64,000 nt of DNA from Strigops habroptila (GCF_004027225.2 NC_046358.1:2508720-2572719); one strand, 5' to 3'; counted from the first letter of the stretch, positions 47,709 to 61,959 are shown. Notes: generated from the sequence alone by a model not told the origin. Numbers and translations are program-made.

Positions 47709-49965
47709 AATGACATCCTTAACACTTCCCTTGTCCACTAGTGTAGTCACTCCATCATGATTTATTCATTTCTGACTTGCCAACCTTATACATTACAAAT
47801 TAGTATTTTTGGTTTATCACTTACAGTAAAAAGCTACTATTGACACAAGTGAGACAAAAAACTTCAAATAGCAGCCTGGATTGTAGTGGGAAAACACATT
47901 CCAAAGTGTAACTTCTTTTACAGCTTTCTTAAGACGAGTTTGCTTGGGTGGTTTTGCAACAGCTGGGTTGTCCCAGCTATATGCTGGCAGGTTCAAACTT
48001 GCAGAACTCATGTTTATCTATCTGATGAATTAATTGTGTCCTACATTTATTTTAGATTCATTAAATAAAATGAAATATTAAAAGCTTCCAATTTAATTGG
48101 GTTTATTCCCCTGCTTTTTAATCCTTCAGAGTGCATGGAAAGCCTTCACTTCCAGTTAGTAGTCTCTTATTTATGTTATGTCGCATGAAGAATGAAAGAG
48201 AAGATGGGTATGTGGACTTCAAGTCCAGCTCTGAGCGTCAAAGGTGCTGCATGAAGTTTGCATTTTATAGCAATATCTATAGATTGCAAACCTAAGCCAT
48301 GTATTTTATTTACTGTGTAGAAAGACTTGTAAGCAGGGTTGTGTGCAAGTTAGCAATTATTTATCATCTAATGTATGTAGTAAATGACTGGTGTTGGAAA
48401 AGGGTTCTTCCATTGCCTCTCTCTGGTTGTAGCTAAAACTCTGCAGTATTCCTTGCCCAAATCTTCCTTTGCTAGATTTCTTCTGCAACAAACTACTTAT
48501 GTTGAGAGCAAGCTCCAAGTGCTGTTTTCCATCTTGGACAGGCTTTGTGGGCAGGTAAAAAGGAGTGGTTTGAGTTGGAAGGTGAAATATGGACCACTTC
48601 TAAGTAGAAGCAGTTTGTGATTTTATCCAGAGAATGTTAAGGTGGCAGCAGGCTAGTGCTACATCTCGACTTCTGTGCTGTCTGGCATAGAGATGAACTT
48701 TAGCAGTGCATAATAATGTAGTAGAAAAAGTACTGAGGAAGCTTTTCCCTGACTCAAATACTGTGTTCTTGGGACTGTGATTTACAATTTGACCATCCCT
48801 CTAAAATGCGCCATCCAATGAACCGAGGGACTGTGTTTCATGAAAAATCTCACCTCCTTCTCATCCCTTTAATCCTTTTAATTCTCTCTATCACAACCAT
48901 GAGTTCCTCATTTCAACTACTTACATTTAAAAGTATTTGATGACTAAAGGCACTGTGTTTTATCTTAAACTAGTGCCCCCTTTTTTCCCGTATACACTGT
49001 TAATTTGCACCCTTGCTACAATACAAAATCTGAACATCCCTAGACAGTTTCATTGTAGTAGTAAATAGGATCTGTGTAAGTTATCTTGCCACCTTCATCT
49101 CTTGCTAATAACAGCTAATGAAGGGATTTACCTCTGGGCCACTATCTCCAGTTTTGTTACTCCTGGTATTTTGCCAGTCTTTCTTCCCATTCTAAGTTCA
49201 TTTGATATAAATACTGGTAGGATATCAAGTATAATGGCTGGATTTAGGCCGTTGGACTGTTCCTGTGCAAGCTGTCCTTCCTTGTAAAAGTCTACTGTTA
49301 CTTCTTACAAGTACAGCCAAGGTCTTACGTGCAGCAGCAATCACAGCTGATTTCTTATAAATTTATTAAAAGTATACCAAACATAACAGAGACAATGGCA
49401 ACAAATCAAGCAATTGGCTCTTCCAGGGAGCTGCACAAAAGCCCTGTTCCCTATCCTTTTATTACGATGCCTTTCAGGCCTCGATCAGCATCAGATGCAG
49501 TCTTTTTATGCTGCCGTCTTCATTCAACTCAAGTGGCTCTTCACTTACCAACTTGTTGCAGCAAGAGAGAGAAACCCAGGTTTGGTTCTACATGCTGCCT
49601 CTTCTTCAGAACTGCAATTCTTATGGAGCCGAAGATTCCTGGAAAAGGAATACTCTTTTGATAGCAAGTTTGTAAATATGTCCTGAGATATTATAAGCAA
49701 GGCTGAGGCATTTCTGCCTTGGTTATACAGACTATTTTGTTGCCTTCCATGAGTGTGTTTCACTGTTTAGTTGCGTGAACCAGGGTGTGTCTTGCATTCT
49801 TCTGGCTGTAGTGTCTGAACCTGCTGACAGCAATATAATCACACTTGTCTCTACAAAAAATAGCTCTTAACATGTTTCCCACTGGTAGAACTACCCTGGG
49901 GACAAGGCAAGGTTGCATGGGTTTTAAATAAAATCTATGGCAAGGCAATCAGGGGTTGTCTCTGG
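47709..49965. other. Intergenic between the two long CR1s
   Basis: Short frames in several phases only. No family recognised. Confidence 0.55.
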
Positions 49966-50125
49966 TCATAGAATTGTTTGGGTTGGTTGGATGATCTTTA
50001 AAGGTCATCTAGTACAACCCCCCTGCAAAGAGCAGGGACATTTTTCACTAGATCAGGTTGCTCAAAGCCCCATCCAACCTGACCTGAATACTTCCAATGA
50101 TGGGGCATCCAGAAGACTGTTATTC
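49966..50125 (-). mobile_element. CR1 3' fragment, minus
   Basis: tcatagaattgtttgggttg, then aaggtcatctagtacaaccc, then the agcagggaca block. Degenerate. Confidence 0.75.
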
Positions 50126-51189
50126 ATTTTTGTGTCTAGACTATAGACTTTGGTTTGTTAATATGAGGGGATTTCAGGTAAGAGCTCTACAGGTGAAGAG
50201 AAAATTTAAGCAGTGTCTAGAAGCTTCTGTAACTCCACAATGGCAGTGTCTGATCATCCCTTGTGTCTTTCTCATGCATTGATCTTCAAACTCCTTTTGG
50301 GAGCTGGGAAAATGCTATGTCCATTATAGAGAGAGAAGTCTCAACGTCTATTGATGGTCATCAGTAGCTGGTGGCCTCTAAATGGTCATTTATTTTTATA
50401 AGACAACTGTTGTGGAGAAGGTAAGTAAGTCCAAATTTCCTCCATCACTGGACCATTTGGGAAAGCAAATGGCCATATAGATGTTTGTTAATATGAAGGG
50501 AAGAGATATGGAAAGAGATATGGATGTAAAAAAGATGATAAATAAACACAAAATGGCAAGTTAGAAACAGGTTGGACACCTTTGAAGATGAATGTTTCCA
50601 CTAGTAAGAGAAGTGGTCTTAGACCCTTCTTGCCTGGCTCTGTCTTTGTTTTGTGTCTCATGTCTTGTGCCTACCGTATGGTACATCTATCATCTCTTTC
50701 TCTGTATGCATTCCAGCAGCCTTTCACATTTCATTGTGATATTAATGCTGATGAAAAAGTACATGAACTTGGTGCTAAGTGGTGAACTGGCATTTGATAA
50801 GCCCGGTGCTCAGCCACCCTAAATTCTACATTTGTCTTTGTGAGTGCTTGCATGGTGCAAGTGCTTGCATGGTGCAAGTGCTTGCATCTCTCTGCCAGGA
50901 GAAGATGGTAAGACCTTCTACTTACTGGCAACTAGATCTTCCCATTTACACTGCACTATAGCTTGGAATCACTCCCCACTGAACTCATCTCCAAGCTGAA
51001 CTTGCCCTTTGGGTCCCTGCTTGACACTTTTGGTGTCGTTCCCATCCGGAACTGGAAGCAAAACTTACCTGCTCCGTGACCTTTAGTAGCTCATGTGCTT
51101 ACTAAAGTCAAATAGTAGGCACGGCACTGTGCACCCCCCAGTGGCAAATGAATCAAAATGAAGGTTAAATACATGCTAGCATTCAACTT
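50126..51189. other. Intergenic between the two long CR1s
   Basis: Holds the 17-bp minisatellite. No gene seen. Confidence 0.55.
50844..50887. repeat. 17-bp minisatellite, 2.6 copies
   Basis: The unit gtgcttgcatggtgcaa occurs twice in full and once in part, with no mismatch. Confidence 0.9.
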
Positions 51190-52577
51190 ATAGAATCATA
51201 GAATCGTAAGGGTTGGAAAGGACCTTAAGATCATCTAGTTCCAACCCCCCTGCCATGGGCAGGGACACCTTGCCCTAAACCATGTGGCTCAAGGCTCTGT
51301 CCAACCTGGCCTTGAACACCGCCAGGGATGGAGCATCCACAACCTCCCCGGGCAACCCATTCCAGTGCTTCACCACCCTCACTGTAAAGAACTTCTTCCT
51401 TATATCTAATCTAAACTTCCTCTGTTTAAGTTTGAACCCATTACCCCTTGTCCTACCACTACAGTCCCTAAGGAAGAGTCCCTCCCCAGCATCCTTGTAG
51501 ACCCCCTTCAGATACTGGAAGGCTGCTATGAGGTCACCACGCAGCCTTCTCTTCTCCAGGCTGAACAGCCCCAACTTTCTCAGCCTGTCTTCATATGGGA
51601 GGTGCTCCAGCCCTCTTATCATCCTCGTGGCCCTCCTCTGGACTCGCTCCAACAGCTCCATGTCCTTTTTATGTTGAGGACACCAGAACTGTACGCAGTA
51701 CTCCAAGTGGGGTCTCACAAGAGCAGAGTAGAGGGGCAGGATCACCTCCTTCGACCTGCTGGCCACGCTTCTTTTGATGCAGCCCAGGATACGGTTGGCT
51801 TTCTGGGCTGCAAGCGCACACTGCCGGCTCATGTTAAGCTTCTCGTCAACCAACACCCCCAAGTCCTTTTCTGCAGGGCTGCTCTGAATCTCTTCTCTGC
51901 CCAGCCTGTAGCAGTGCCTGGGGTTGCCCCGACCCAGGTGTAGGACCTTGCACTTGGCTTGGTTAAACTTCATAAGGTTGGCATCGGCCCACCTCACAAG
52001 CGTGTCAAGGTCCCTCTGGATGGCATCCCTTCCCTCCAGCGTATCAACCGAACCACACAGCTTGGTGTCATCGGCAAACTTGCTGAGGGCGCACTCAATC
52101 CCACTGTCCATGTCACCGACAAAGATGTCGAACAGGACCGGTCCCAACACCGATCCCTGAGGGACACCACTCGTTACAGGTTTCCAACTGGACATCGAGC
52201 CATTTACCACAACTCTTTGCGTGCGGCCATCGAGCCAGTTTTTTATCCACTGAGTGGTCCATCTATCAAATTGATGTCTCTCCAATTTAGAGACAAGGAT
52301 GTCATGTGGGACAGTGTCGAATGCTTTGCACAAGTCCAGGTAGATGACATCAACTGCTCTGCCGCTGTCCATCAGTTCCGTGGCTCCATCATAGAAGGCC
52401 ACCAAATTGGTCAGGCAGGATTTCCCCTTAGTGAAGCCATGTTGGCTGTCACCAACCACCTCGTTGTTTTTCATGTGCCTTAGCATGTTTTCCAGGAGAA
52501 ACTGTTCCAAGATTTTGCCAGGCACAGAGGTGAGACTGACTGGTCTGTAGTTTCCCGAGTCTTCCACCTTCCCCTTT
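51190..52577 (-). mobile_element. Long CR1 LINE, minus, open RT frame
   Basis: Reads in reverse from [16 protein letters not shown] through [26 protein letters not shown] to RALSHMV without a stop. The 3' tail is at 51190. 5'-truncated inside the RT, about 740 bp shorter than the plus-strand copy at 45.6-47.7 kb. The translations differ at only a few positions (VDTLEG for [14 protein letters not shown] for [14 protein letters not shown] for KRSVTS), so both belong to one young subfamily. Confidence 0.93.
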
Positions 52578-52963
52578 ATGTTTTCTAACACCAAAAAGGC
52601 AATCCTTAGCTACAGAAAAAGCGGTCAGGGTGCTTAATAATTTTAATACAGTTGTCCATGTGATCTCATTTGCTTTGTAGAGAGAAACATTTAATGCATG
52701 CCTGGGAAAAAGTTTTCCATGTGAAATTACCTTATTTTGGAGTGCGCTTCTCAGCTACTAGGTGCGTTTTACCTCAATTCAGCACTCAGCAGTTCCCCTT
52801 AGGACCTGAAGTCAAATCAAAGCTTTTTTCTTATTTATGAAGTGCTTTCAAAGGAGTGTTTGACTAGATCCAGATCTGGAGAAAACTATTGTGTCTTTTT
52901 TCACTCACTAGGAAGAAACATCTGAGTTTACAATTGATTGACATGGGGACAATTAATGGGTGG

Positions 52964-53018
52964 AAGGGTAGAGAGCCTCAAGAATTCTCTACCCTCAAGG
53001 GTAGACAGCCTCAAGAAT
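52964..53018. repeat. Short direct repeat, 33-bp spacing
   Basis: aagggtagagagcctcaagaa at 52964 recurs at 52997 with one mismatch. The gap holds ctctaccct, which can pair with the first copy. Confidence 0.75.
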
Positions 53019-53385
53019 GGAGGGGTTGAGAAAGTCAGAGCAGTATGCACATCATTTAACTTGAATACATTTTGGTAGCACAGGCTTACCACAAATAACA
53101 TGAAGAGGGATGCAGTTTGGTGCTTTGAAGCACCCTTGCCTCCTGAGAGGTAAGGTGTATATTGATACAGTCATCAGGACTGATTATGGTCTTTGCATTG
53201 GATCAAATCTTGGTCACTGGATCAAATCCTTAATTGGTGGCCTACAGTATTCTGTACTGGTTTGGTCTTTCTCTGGCTCAATTCTCTTGCACCTCTTGAT
53301 GCACAATGGCAGTCTTACTAGTAGAGAATAACGGACTTAAGGAAGGGAGTGGGCTGAAAAGGGGGCAGACACAGCTTTAAGTGAG

Positions 53386-53515
53386 TTGTTGGAAGGGACC
53401 TTAAAGCTCATCTAGTTCCAACCCCCTGCAACAAGCAGGAACATCTTCAACTATATCAGGTTGCTCAGAGCCCTGTCCAACCTGGCCTTGAATGTTTCCA
53501 GGGGTGGAGCTCCTT
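53386..53515 (-). mobile_element. CR1 3' fragment, minus
   Basis: gttggaagggaccttaaagc through cctggccttgaatgtttcca. No octamer tail left. Confidence 0.75.
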
Positions 53516-54982
53516 GAATTCTGACAGGCTTGATGCCATGACCACCTAACTTGGTGGAATATCCTGGCATGATTTCCACAGGAGGAAATTTATTTGCAAT
53601 TTGAACAGTTTAGAGGTATAGCCTCTCAAAGAGAAAAGTAGAAAAGGATAAGGAAAACTAATCCAGGTTTTCCTCCTTGTGGTACTGTCCTGCTGTTACA
53701 CCTAGAAATGGATCGCTTTTTCCTTTCCTTTGTGTGAATTCCTCCGTTTGTCACTGAGATTGGAATCATCATGTTCATAACATATTGCTTATAGCATCAC
53801 TGGACTTTCAGCACTTCAGTTCCGATTTTGGAGACTCTTAATGCCAGCCGGAACTGTTCAGGTAGAACAAAGACAGATAATATCCAACACTACAATGCAG
53901 TGCTCCTGCATTGAAGTCCTGTGTGCATAACACTGAAATGTTCTCCAAAGAAGCGTAATGACCGTATAAAAAACTGTAATATCTGTCTCCTGGATTATTA
54001 CTATTGTCGTTTGTATTAGGTGCATTTGAAAACAAGAAAGCAGTGAAATTGTATCACGTAATTAATAGCACACAGTTATGCAGTGGAGCTATTCAATCAA
54101 AGCACTGTTCTGTGGGTAAAAGAACCCAAATTGTATTCAGCAAGAGTCTGGTAGTATTTGAGAGAGAGCAGGAAGCCAACAAACATTAAACATATAAGGA
54201 CTTGCAGGGAAATATAAGGAATTACAGGAAAAGGCTCAGCCAATGGTAAAGGGCTTTTCTCCTTCAGCAGCTCCCTTCCACGGATGAAAGAACCTCATCC
54301 TCTGGCAGGTTTATGAAACATCTTATGTCCAGGGAGGACTGGAACACCATTTTTGAGTCAGGTGGATTGGTGAATGACAAAGGATCACTAACCAAGGTGA
54401 GTATTTAGTTATTCCATGCATTTTCAAATTCAAATAAATCTACAAGCAAGGATATTGCTACTCCACTTTAACATGCAAAGTCAGTTAACAAATGTCTCAA
54501 GAGAGAGCACAGTGCTTGGAGTATGGAGATTGAGTCTAAATATCAGAGCCTAGTTTCTCATAACTTTGTTTTCCTTAACCTCAAGTTCCAGTTGAAAGGT
54601 TTATTTCTTTTTATTTTGTTAACAGTTGTTAGATTCTCTGTTTCATAATAGCTGAGCCCTCAATGGAGACACTTGAACAAGGTTTCAGAACCAACTGCCA
54701 GTTTACACAGACTTGTAAAAACTTATTCTCGGCTTATTTTAAGCAAGTTCAAAATGGTGTAGAGGTCTGGGCTGGGAGGAGAAGTGAGCTGAGAAACAGG
54801 CAGGCTCCTGTTAAATCTCATTTTCTTAGAAAACTAAGCTAAAAAAGCTCAAGGAGATGTTTGTGACATAAGCTGTGATTCATTTTTCGCATGAAACAGG
54901 AAAGAAAAGGCCAAAGAAACTTCTTTTGACCTATTGCTTCTTCAGGACACTCCCCACTCACCCTGTATTAGTGCCCCTACGG

Positions 54983-55450
54983 GACATGGAGCTGTTGGAG
55001 CAAGTCTAGAGGAGGCCACGAGGATGATCAGGGGGCTCGAGCACCTCTTATATGAAGACAGGCTGAGAAAGTTGGGGCTGTTCAGCCTGGAGAAGGGAAG
55101 CTGCATAGAGACATCTGAGCAGCTTCCAGTGTCTGAAGGGGGCCTATAAGGATGCTGGAGAGGGACTCTTCATCAGGGACTGGAGCGACAGGACAAGGGG
55201 CGATGGGTTCAAACTGAAACAGGGGAAGTTCAGGTTAGATATAAGGAAGAAGTTCTTTCCTGTGACAGTGGTGAGGCACTGGAACAGGCTGCCTAAAGAA
55301 GTGATAAATGTCCCATCCCTGGCGGAGTTCAAGGGCAGGTTGGACAGAGTCTTGGGTGACATGGTCTAGCGTCCCTGCCTGTGGCAGGGGGGTTGGAACT
55401 AGATGATCTTAAGATCCTCTCCACCCTAAACCATTCTATAATTTTATGAT
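54983..55450 (+). mobile_element. CR1 LINE, 3' fragment
   Basis: From ggacatggagctgttggagc to attctataattttatgat. Frame broken by several changes. Confidence 0.87.
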
Positions 55451-58400
55451 ATCTGAGATGCAGCCTACCTGAAGGCTCCGTCTGGTTGATGAGTTCATGC
55501 AGTAAATACAGAAGCAGCATGAGTAACTGGTGTGAATTCTTTAGGGTCCATGATCATTTTCCATCCACTTTCCACAGCTAATTGTTATGTGTAAGCTTTG
55601 CACCTGTGGTGGGAAAAAAGACGTGTGTATTTTAAAAGCTCTGAATAGAAATTCTGCACTTAGATCAAGGTCTTGCTTGAGGAGAGGAGAATAGAAAGTA
55701 AAGGAGGAGGTGACATGGGGCTGGGCCATATTTGGATCCATAGATTCCCTAAGGTGGGATGCTGGCAGAGCATCAAAACCTGGTCCACTGCAGAAAACTA
55801 TTGGCAACATCACAGTGACTGCAGTAGGTGTTTGCTTTCAGGGCTGATGTGGTAAAAACTGTTAACTGTTCTTAACCTGTTTCAAGTTGGCTCATGAATG
55901 TTGTGGAAACCCAGGGGTGTTCCTATCAAAAGTGGTTCCCACTTCCTTATGCAGGACAGATGGACCTTTTCTGGAATATATCTAAAATCAGATTGTAACC
56001 CCAAGCTACAGAGTTAAAGTAACGATATAGGGCTTTTTTAAGGCTACAAATACCAACAATATTTTGAGCATTAAACATTTTAACAACTTAAGAGGAAATG
56101 CTTTTCCCCCCTTTTCCTACCTCTGCCCCAAGAAACCTCCCACCACTTCTGAGTTCTTATTATGCACAGAGGTCAATGTTGCATGCTTTTCTGAGCAAGT
56201 GTAAGGCATCTTTTCCCCTTCTTCACTCCATGAATACAGGATTTATTTATTGATTTGTTAATTTTGGGACTTCCAGGAAAGGAGCTATTAAGAAAAATAT
56301 CCAGAACTGACTGTGGGACTCACAATAGAAGAGCAAGTGTTGATGCCACCACTGAAAGCGCATCCCAAAAGGAAACAACAGAGGTCAGTGTCTTGGGATA
56401 AACAAGAATGCATTAGGAATAGCACAAGTTTTTCAGCTTTCTCCTGATTAGGCCATGTCTAAGAGCAGTTTATGGAGAAATGTGGTGTCATGGACTGGGA
56501 TTAAGTTTGCAGCTCCTTCGCTTGCTCCATATAATGTCTACAACACACTGCTAGTGACTGGGACTGATTCCAGCAGCCTAGCTTAATGAAGCTCAAGATT
56601 ATTCCTTTGCCTCAATCTGCAGCTCACAAAGCCCTTTTATGCCTCTTCCAAGGGGAAATGAAATTGCATTATGCCCCTGATACAATCCCTTTAGTTTCAA
56701 ACTAATTTAATTATGTTGCCTTCCGCCTTTTGTCCCAGAAATCTAGCACATCCTGCTATGTAGAAGGTCATATTTCAATATCCAGACCTCCCATGTATAA
56801 TCCCAGCTGCCGTAAATCTTTATGCTTCATGCACAGAAGACAGTGCTTGCAGCCAGTATATCATGGGGTGGTTTGTGTGTCTGGCATTGCCACCTCCTTA
56901 GGTTTACAATCAGTGAGCAGTCAGTATATAAGCAATTAGTAGCTGCCCAGGGCTAAGATTAAACAATTAGTACTCCAACTGCACTTTCAGAAGCATCCCA
57001 CAGGCCTCTGTTCATCTAATCAAGGATTAGGAGCAATTAAGAGAAGTAAAATGCGATACTTGCATGATGCCCACTAATACCCATCATGCTGGGCTGGCAC
57101 AAAACATTTTGGAAATGTGTTTTTTAAATGCAATCCATTTCCTCCCAAGGTTAGTCCTCCAGTCATATCATAGTACATCGAAAGAAAACACCATACTAGG
57201 ACCTGGTGTCTATAGGCACAGAAGAAAAAAGCATTCCAACTAGTTAATAACCTATGTAACAGTAATCCAGAAATCTGAAGAAAGATCCAGGCTCTGTGCC
57301 TCAAGGAGCTAGTTTCAGCGAGAAGAGGAGAGCTCTTGATCCATCAGTTCAAGGATGTGGAACTGAAAAGCAATGGACTGTGGTCCCTTCCCTGGGCACC
57401 CTGTGCCAGCGCCTCAGCACCCTCACAGGGAAGAACTTCTGCCTAAGAGCTCATCTCAGTCTTCCCTCTGGCAGGTTAAAGCCATTCTCCCTTGTCTTGT
57501 CACTACAGGTCCTTGTCCAAAGCCCCCCCCCAGGTTTCCTGTTGGCCCCTTTAGGCACTGGGAGCTGCTCTAAGGTCTTCTCAGACACTTAAAAGTTCTG
57601 TTTGAAAAATAAGAAACTTTTATTAGAGGGAAGTTGGACACAGAAACTTTGAGCTTAACTGAACAATGTGCAACTGCTTGTTTTGTCCCTGAGCACGAAC
57701 AACAACATGACCATTTCCTGCACTCAGATGAAGCTGTTTATTGTTTATAATATGGTAACCCTCTTAAAGGAGGTACCACAATGCAACATTCACTTATCTG
57801 TGGTTAACTACCTAACACCACCTACACTGGTTGGTTGAATTATATTATCTGTTCTTTGTAAGTTGGACCCCTATACTTCTACTGTGAAGGAATTATATTA
57901 TTATGGTTCCTTATCAACATTTAAGAAGCTTTCAGCAGATATTGATTATTGCTATACATATTCAAAAGCACAGAGGAAGGTGACTTATCTGTGATTTGCA
58001 TGGCATAGATTGTTTGAACTGAAGCCTGTGTTTTATAACACTGAAGTTGTGGTTAATAAATCCATCTAGTTTCCAGAGCTCAATACACTTGTGGGCCCAG
58101 GAATGTGAAGTAAAGTTGGTGTGTATCCTATAGCTATGCCGTCTATACAGATTCACATTTCCAAACTCAACTGCAAGCCAAAGCCTCTGTTAACCTGATA
58201 AATGTTGTTTGGGAAGCAAGAATTATTTGGCTAGTTTGGTTAACACAATACCTAGCATCAACTTCCCATTTCTGCTTCTTTCCCCTCAGCAGGGAAGCAG
58301 AAGGAAGAAGATCCTAAAAAAAGGGATAAGTAGTGATGAAATGTGGGCCCAGTCACTCCAGGTGAAACAAGACAATCAGGTAACCCGGTTGGTGGTAGGC

Positions 58401-59892
58401 ACTGGTTGTGCAAGGAACCAGTCCATCTAAAAAATATAGCTCCTCCCTTTTAATCTTGATAACGGTTCCCAAGTGACAGAATTAATTATATTGCCCTGCT
58501 TTGCTCCCCCTCCTTTCCCTCAAATAAAAAAGACTAAATTCTTCTCACAGAGTGAGTGGGTGTCTAGGATTTTGTAAGGCAATTCTAAGTGTGCAACACG
58601 CCAATTCTCGGTTGAGACTGGTTGAATGACTTGATCTTGATTTTAATATTCTCTCTCCCTTGGAGAGAATAAAGAAGAATCACATAGCTCATTACTTAAG
58701 GTGAGGGACGGGGAGTGCACATTGGTGATTGTAAGATAATCGTAAGAGAGTAATTCTGCAAAAGCGTATTGTAATTGTTGCATTTTCTATTTCAGTACTG
58801 CTCAGGCTCTTTCTGAAATTTGTTTAACTCATTTAAAAAGAAAAGAAAAGATGGTCATTAGAGCTGAAAGTAAGATTCCTTGAACTCTTATTTCATATAT
58901 GAAAGAGAAGATGAAGGGGAAGCTGGTTGCTTAACGATGGACATTGGTCATACTAACAAATGGAAGGAATGACAAGAAATCTGAGTAGAACTTAAGTGCT
59001 TTGGCTTTCTTCACATCTTAAACTTCTGCTACCTCCAGCAATGACTGTTTAGAAAAAGAACATTATCAACCCTAACACTGAAGGATTCATTAAATAGGAT
59101 TTATCTTGGCTAACTTTATAAAGTTAAGCATCTAGTCTGAGCTAGTGTCTAGATTCTCTTCTCAATGAAGCGAGATAGTCATCTCCAGAAGTAATTTATG
59201 CTGTCCACTTTTCCCAAATTATAATAGAGCAAGAATAAATAAATCATTTAGATTGTGAATTTTTAGGCAGCTAAAGCTAAGTGAATGAATTCATTCACTG
59301 TATCTGAACTATTCTGATGCTCGTATCATCCTTCTCTGAGACAGAGATGCCACGGAGTGCTTTCTATATCCATACCATCAAACAGCATAATCCTTAAACC
59401 TGTAGAGGATAAAAAGAGGTTAGTTTGTTAAAGGAAATTGTCTACTTGAAACAAAGATGAGTTAAAAATACTTCTGTTTACCTACTACTATTGTTAACTC
59501 TTCCTATTTTGTTATGATTTCATAGTCATATATTTCTGTCCTTCATTTTCAGGTCATTCTGTTTCTGTGTTAGTTACAAACACAGCAAAGGAAGCTGCTC
59601 AAATTAAAAGTACTTTTTAATACAGTCTGCATATTCTATATCCTGTATACATTGCTTGAACACTTTAGTGTAAGTAGATATTAATATGCCTTTTAAAAAG
59701 TTGTATTTGCAGTGCTGTCGTATTGGCTATATTAGCCCAGGAAAATGTCATATGGCTATTCTTTTTCCAATGCCTGAATTACCTGAAAGAGTTAAGACTA
59801 GAGCCATATGAGCTCAGCCTCACTCAAGATAACTCATTCTTGTCCATTTAGAGTCTCTAGAGTATATATTCATGGGCACTGAGATTTTCTCT
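55451..59892. other. Intergenic with one CR1 remnant
   Basis: No gene recognised on either strand. The only named element is the CR1 piece at 57377-57590. Confidence 0.5.
57377..57590 (-). mobile_element. CR1 fragment, minus, tail missing
   Basis: cctgggcaccctgtgccagc through ggttaaagccattctccctt and on to a caaggtcttct-like end. The 3' tail is absent, so it is truncated at both ends. Confidence 0.78.
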
Positions 59893-59960
59893 GTCGGTAG
59901 AGAGGAGCTGGACTCGATGATCCTCATGAGTCTCTTCCAACTTGAGATATTCTATGGTTT
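59893..59960 (+). mobile_element. CR1 3' tail remnant
   Basis: gagctggactcgatgatcct followed by tcttccaacttgagatattctatgg, a different CR1 subfamily tail. Confidence 0.65.
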
Positions 59961-60968
59961 TAACATGATCTGGCTGGGAACACATGGGAAGTCAAAGGCT
60001 GAGAAAGAACACTGTAAATTTCCAACTCCTGGAATAAAATCCCAAGTGGTGTTTTTACTAGTAACGTCTTGAGTGGGCCAGTGCCACTGTCTGATAACCA
60101 CCTACACGCAACAAGGTGGGGAAAAAGCCATGGGAGAGCAATGATGTCTACAAGCCAATGTTGTTGTGCAAAGAGGAAAAAGCAAACTTACATCCATCAA
60201 GGAATTATCAGTAGTGAAAGAATACATTTAGTGCACAAGACTGGGGAAATCTCTTCTAGATGATTGTACAAGATGTTGGTTGCCCATTCCAGAAGGATTA
60301 ATTCAAACCTAAAGAGGGAAGGCTACTTGGTAGATCAGAGAAATGCTGTGTTGATCATATGATAGAAGCTAAAAGAACCTTTTAGCAAATTCTCAGGTGA
60401 TGTTTCCAGTATTTTTCTCTAAATGAAAAGAACCACTACAACTATAATGTGTGTATGTATGTATTTAGATTTTCTAGAACAATATGATTTTCAGCTGTTC
60501 TTTGTAGGGGCCTAATAGGTGTGAAGAAATACTATGTTTATTCTTGCTGATGTTATGCTTAGACAGATGAAATACTTTTCATGAGATCCAGTTAAAGAAG
60601 CACACGTTATGCCCATATTATTATAGAAGCAACTTCTCAGGAAGATAATTTATAGTGTTGTGCAATGTGTTTTCACCTACTTCTTGCTGTGACTTGTCTT
60701 CACTTGTTGACATACCTCAGATGGGAAGGCTGGGTTGATCTTTATCTTATGAGGCAAGTTGTAATAACCAGTTTTCTCCAAATACTAGCATAGACCAAGC
60801 TTTCTACAAACGATATCTGTGAGTCTATGCAGAGTGTGGACACAGTCTATAAGCTCCATGCACAGGAAATCATTGCTGGCTTACTAGCATTGTGCTGCTT
60901 CATGTCTTGGAATTCAGAGTTCCTGTCCTGTATAGGAAAAAGAGGGAGTGCAGTGGCATATACATAGA

Positions 60969-61030
60969 GAATCATAGAATGGTTAAGGTTGGAAAGGACC
61001 TTAAGATCATCTAATTCCAACATCCCTGCT
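60969..61030 (-). mobile_element. CR1 3' tail remnant, minus
   Basis: gaatcatagaatggttaagg then aaggaccttaagatcatcta; only the terminal ~60 bp remain. Confidence 0.72.
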
Positions 61031-61959
61031 CCTCCCTTTGTCTTCCTTCCCAGGAGAATACATGCGGTTACTGTGGACACTGTCACAAGTTTCTCTCCAG
61101 ATTTATTTACGAATATTAGGTTTATTTCCAACCAAAATGATGATGATATGATTCTGATTCCAGGGTTTCTGCACTTCCTCGTCCTTGCCACTAATGTGAT
61201 GGCAACATAATTACTACCCTTACACGGTCTCTCTGCTGACTTCCCATGCCCAGTGAGAAAGAACCATGTTTCACCTTCTATACCATATAAATTGAAATTG
61301 GTTTTGTTCCTTTCCTTTCATAACTCCAATGCCTTTTGTTGCTTTTGCTAAAACCTATTTAGAGGTGCTAGGCAATTTCTTCGGCCTTCTCCAAATACCA
61401 TCTTCATCAGAACATCACTCTGAAGCTGAGGAAAGGAAGTAATTATAATTATGACATATTTCTGAAAACCGAGGATTAAGAAATTAAGATTTATGCAATA
61501 TTAATCCCTGTATCCCCCACAGATTGGCAATGTGAAGCTGAAATCAGCCAAGAATATTTCACATACGCCTAACGTAAGCAGTTAATGAACTGGATGGTGA
61601 GAGGTCACTTCAGCGGCACTGTGATACAGGATTATCTGAAAGAGACAAGAACTTCTAAGGGATTTCAGCTTCTCTCTGACCCTTTTGTGTACAGAGAACA
61701 GTGTTCCACTTGAACTCTCAAATGCTCAGCCATAACTCATATCTGTGCTAGTTTGCATAGATTAGAACAAGCAGTAGGAAATAGGGATTTTCTTGCTGTG
61801 AAGATTACCCAAAGTAAAGCAGCTGTTATTTGATCTATGTATTTGATGATAGGGAGGTGAAAGTGTAGTGCCAGAATCCTGACCAAGAGACTAAAGAGGA
61901 TCCACATTTTGAGACAGTGTGGTAGTTTGAGGCAGTGCGGTAGTCTGAGACAGTGCAGT

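Larger units (their letters stand above)
52578..54982. other. Intergenic with one CR1 remnant
   Basis: Apart from the CR1 at 53386-53515 and the short direct repeat near 52970, no feature can be supported. Confidence 0.55.

Noticed and set aside
49329-49661. 110-codon plus-strand frame
   Set aside because: No recognisable domain, overlapping frames in other phases and no splice or promoter context.
51959-52483. 174-codon plus-strand frame, similar to 46405-46929 minus
   Set aside because: Antisense of the CR1 RT frame.
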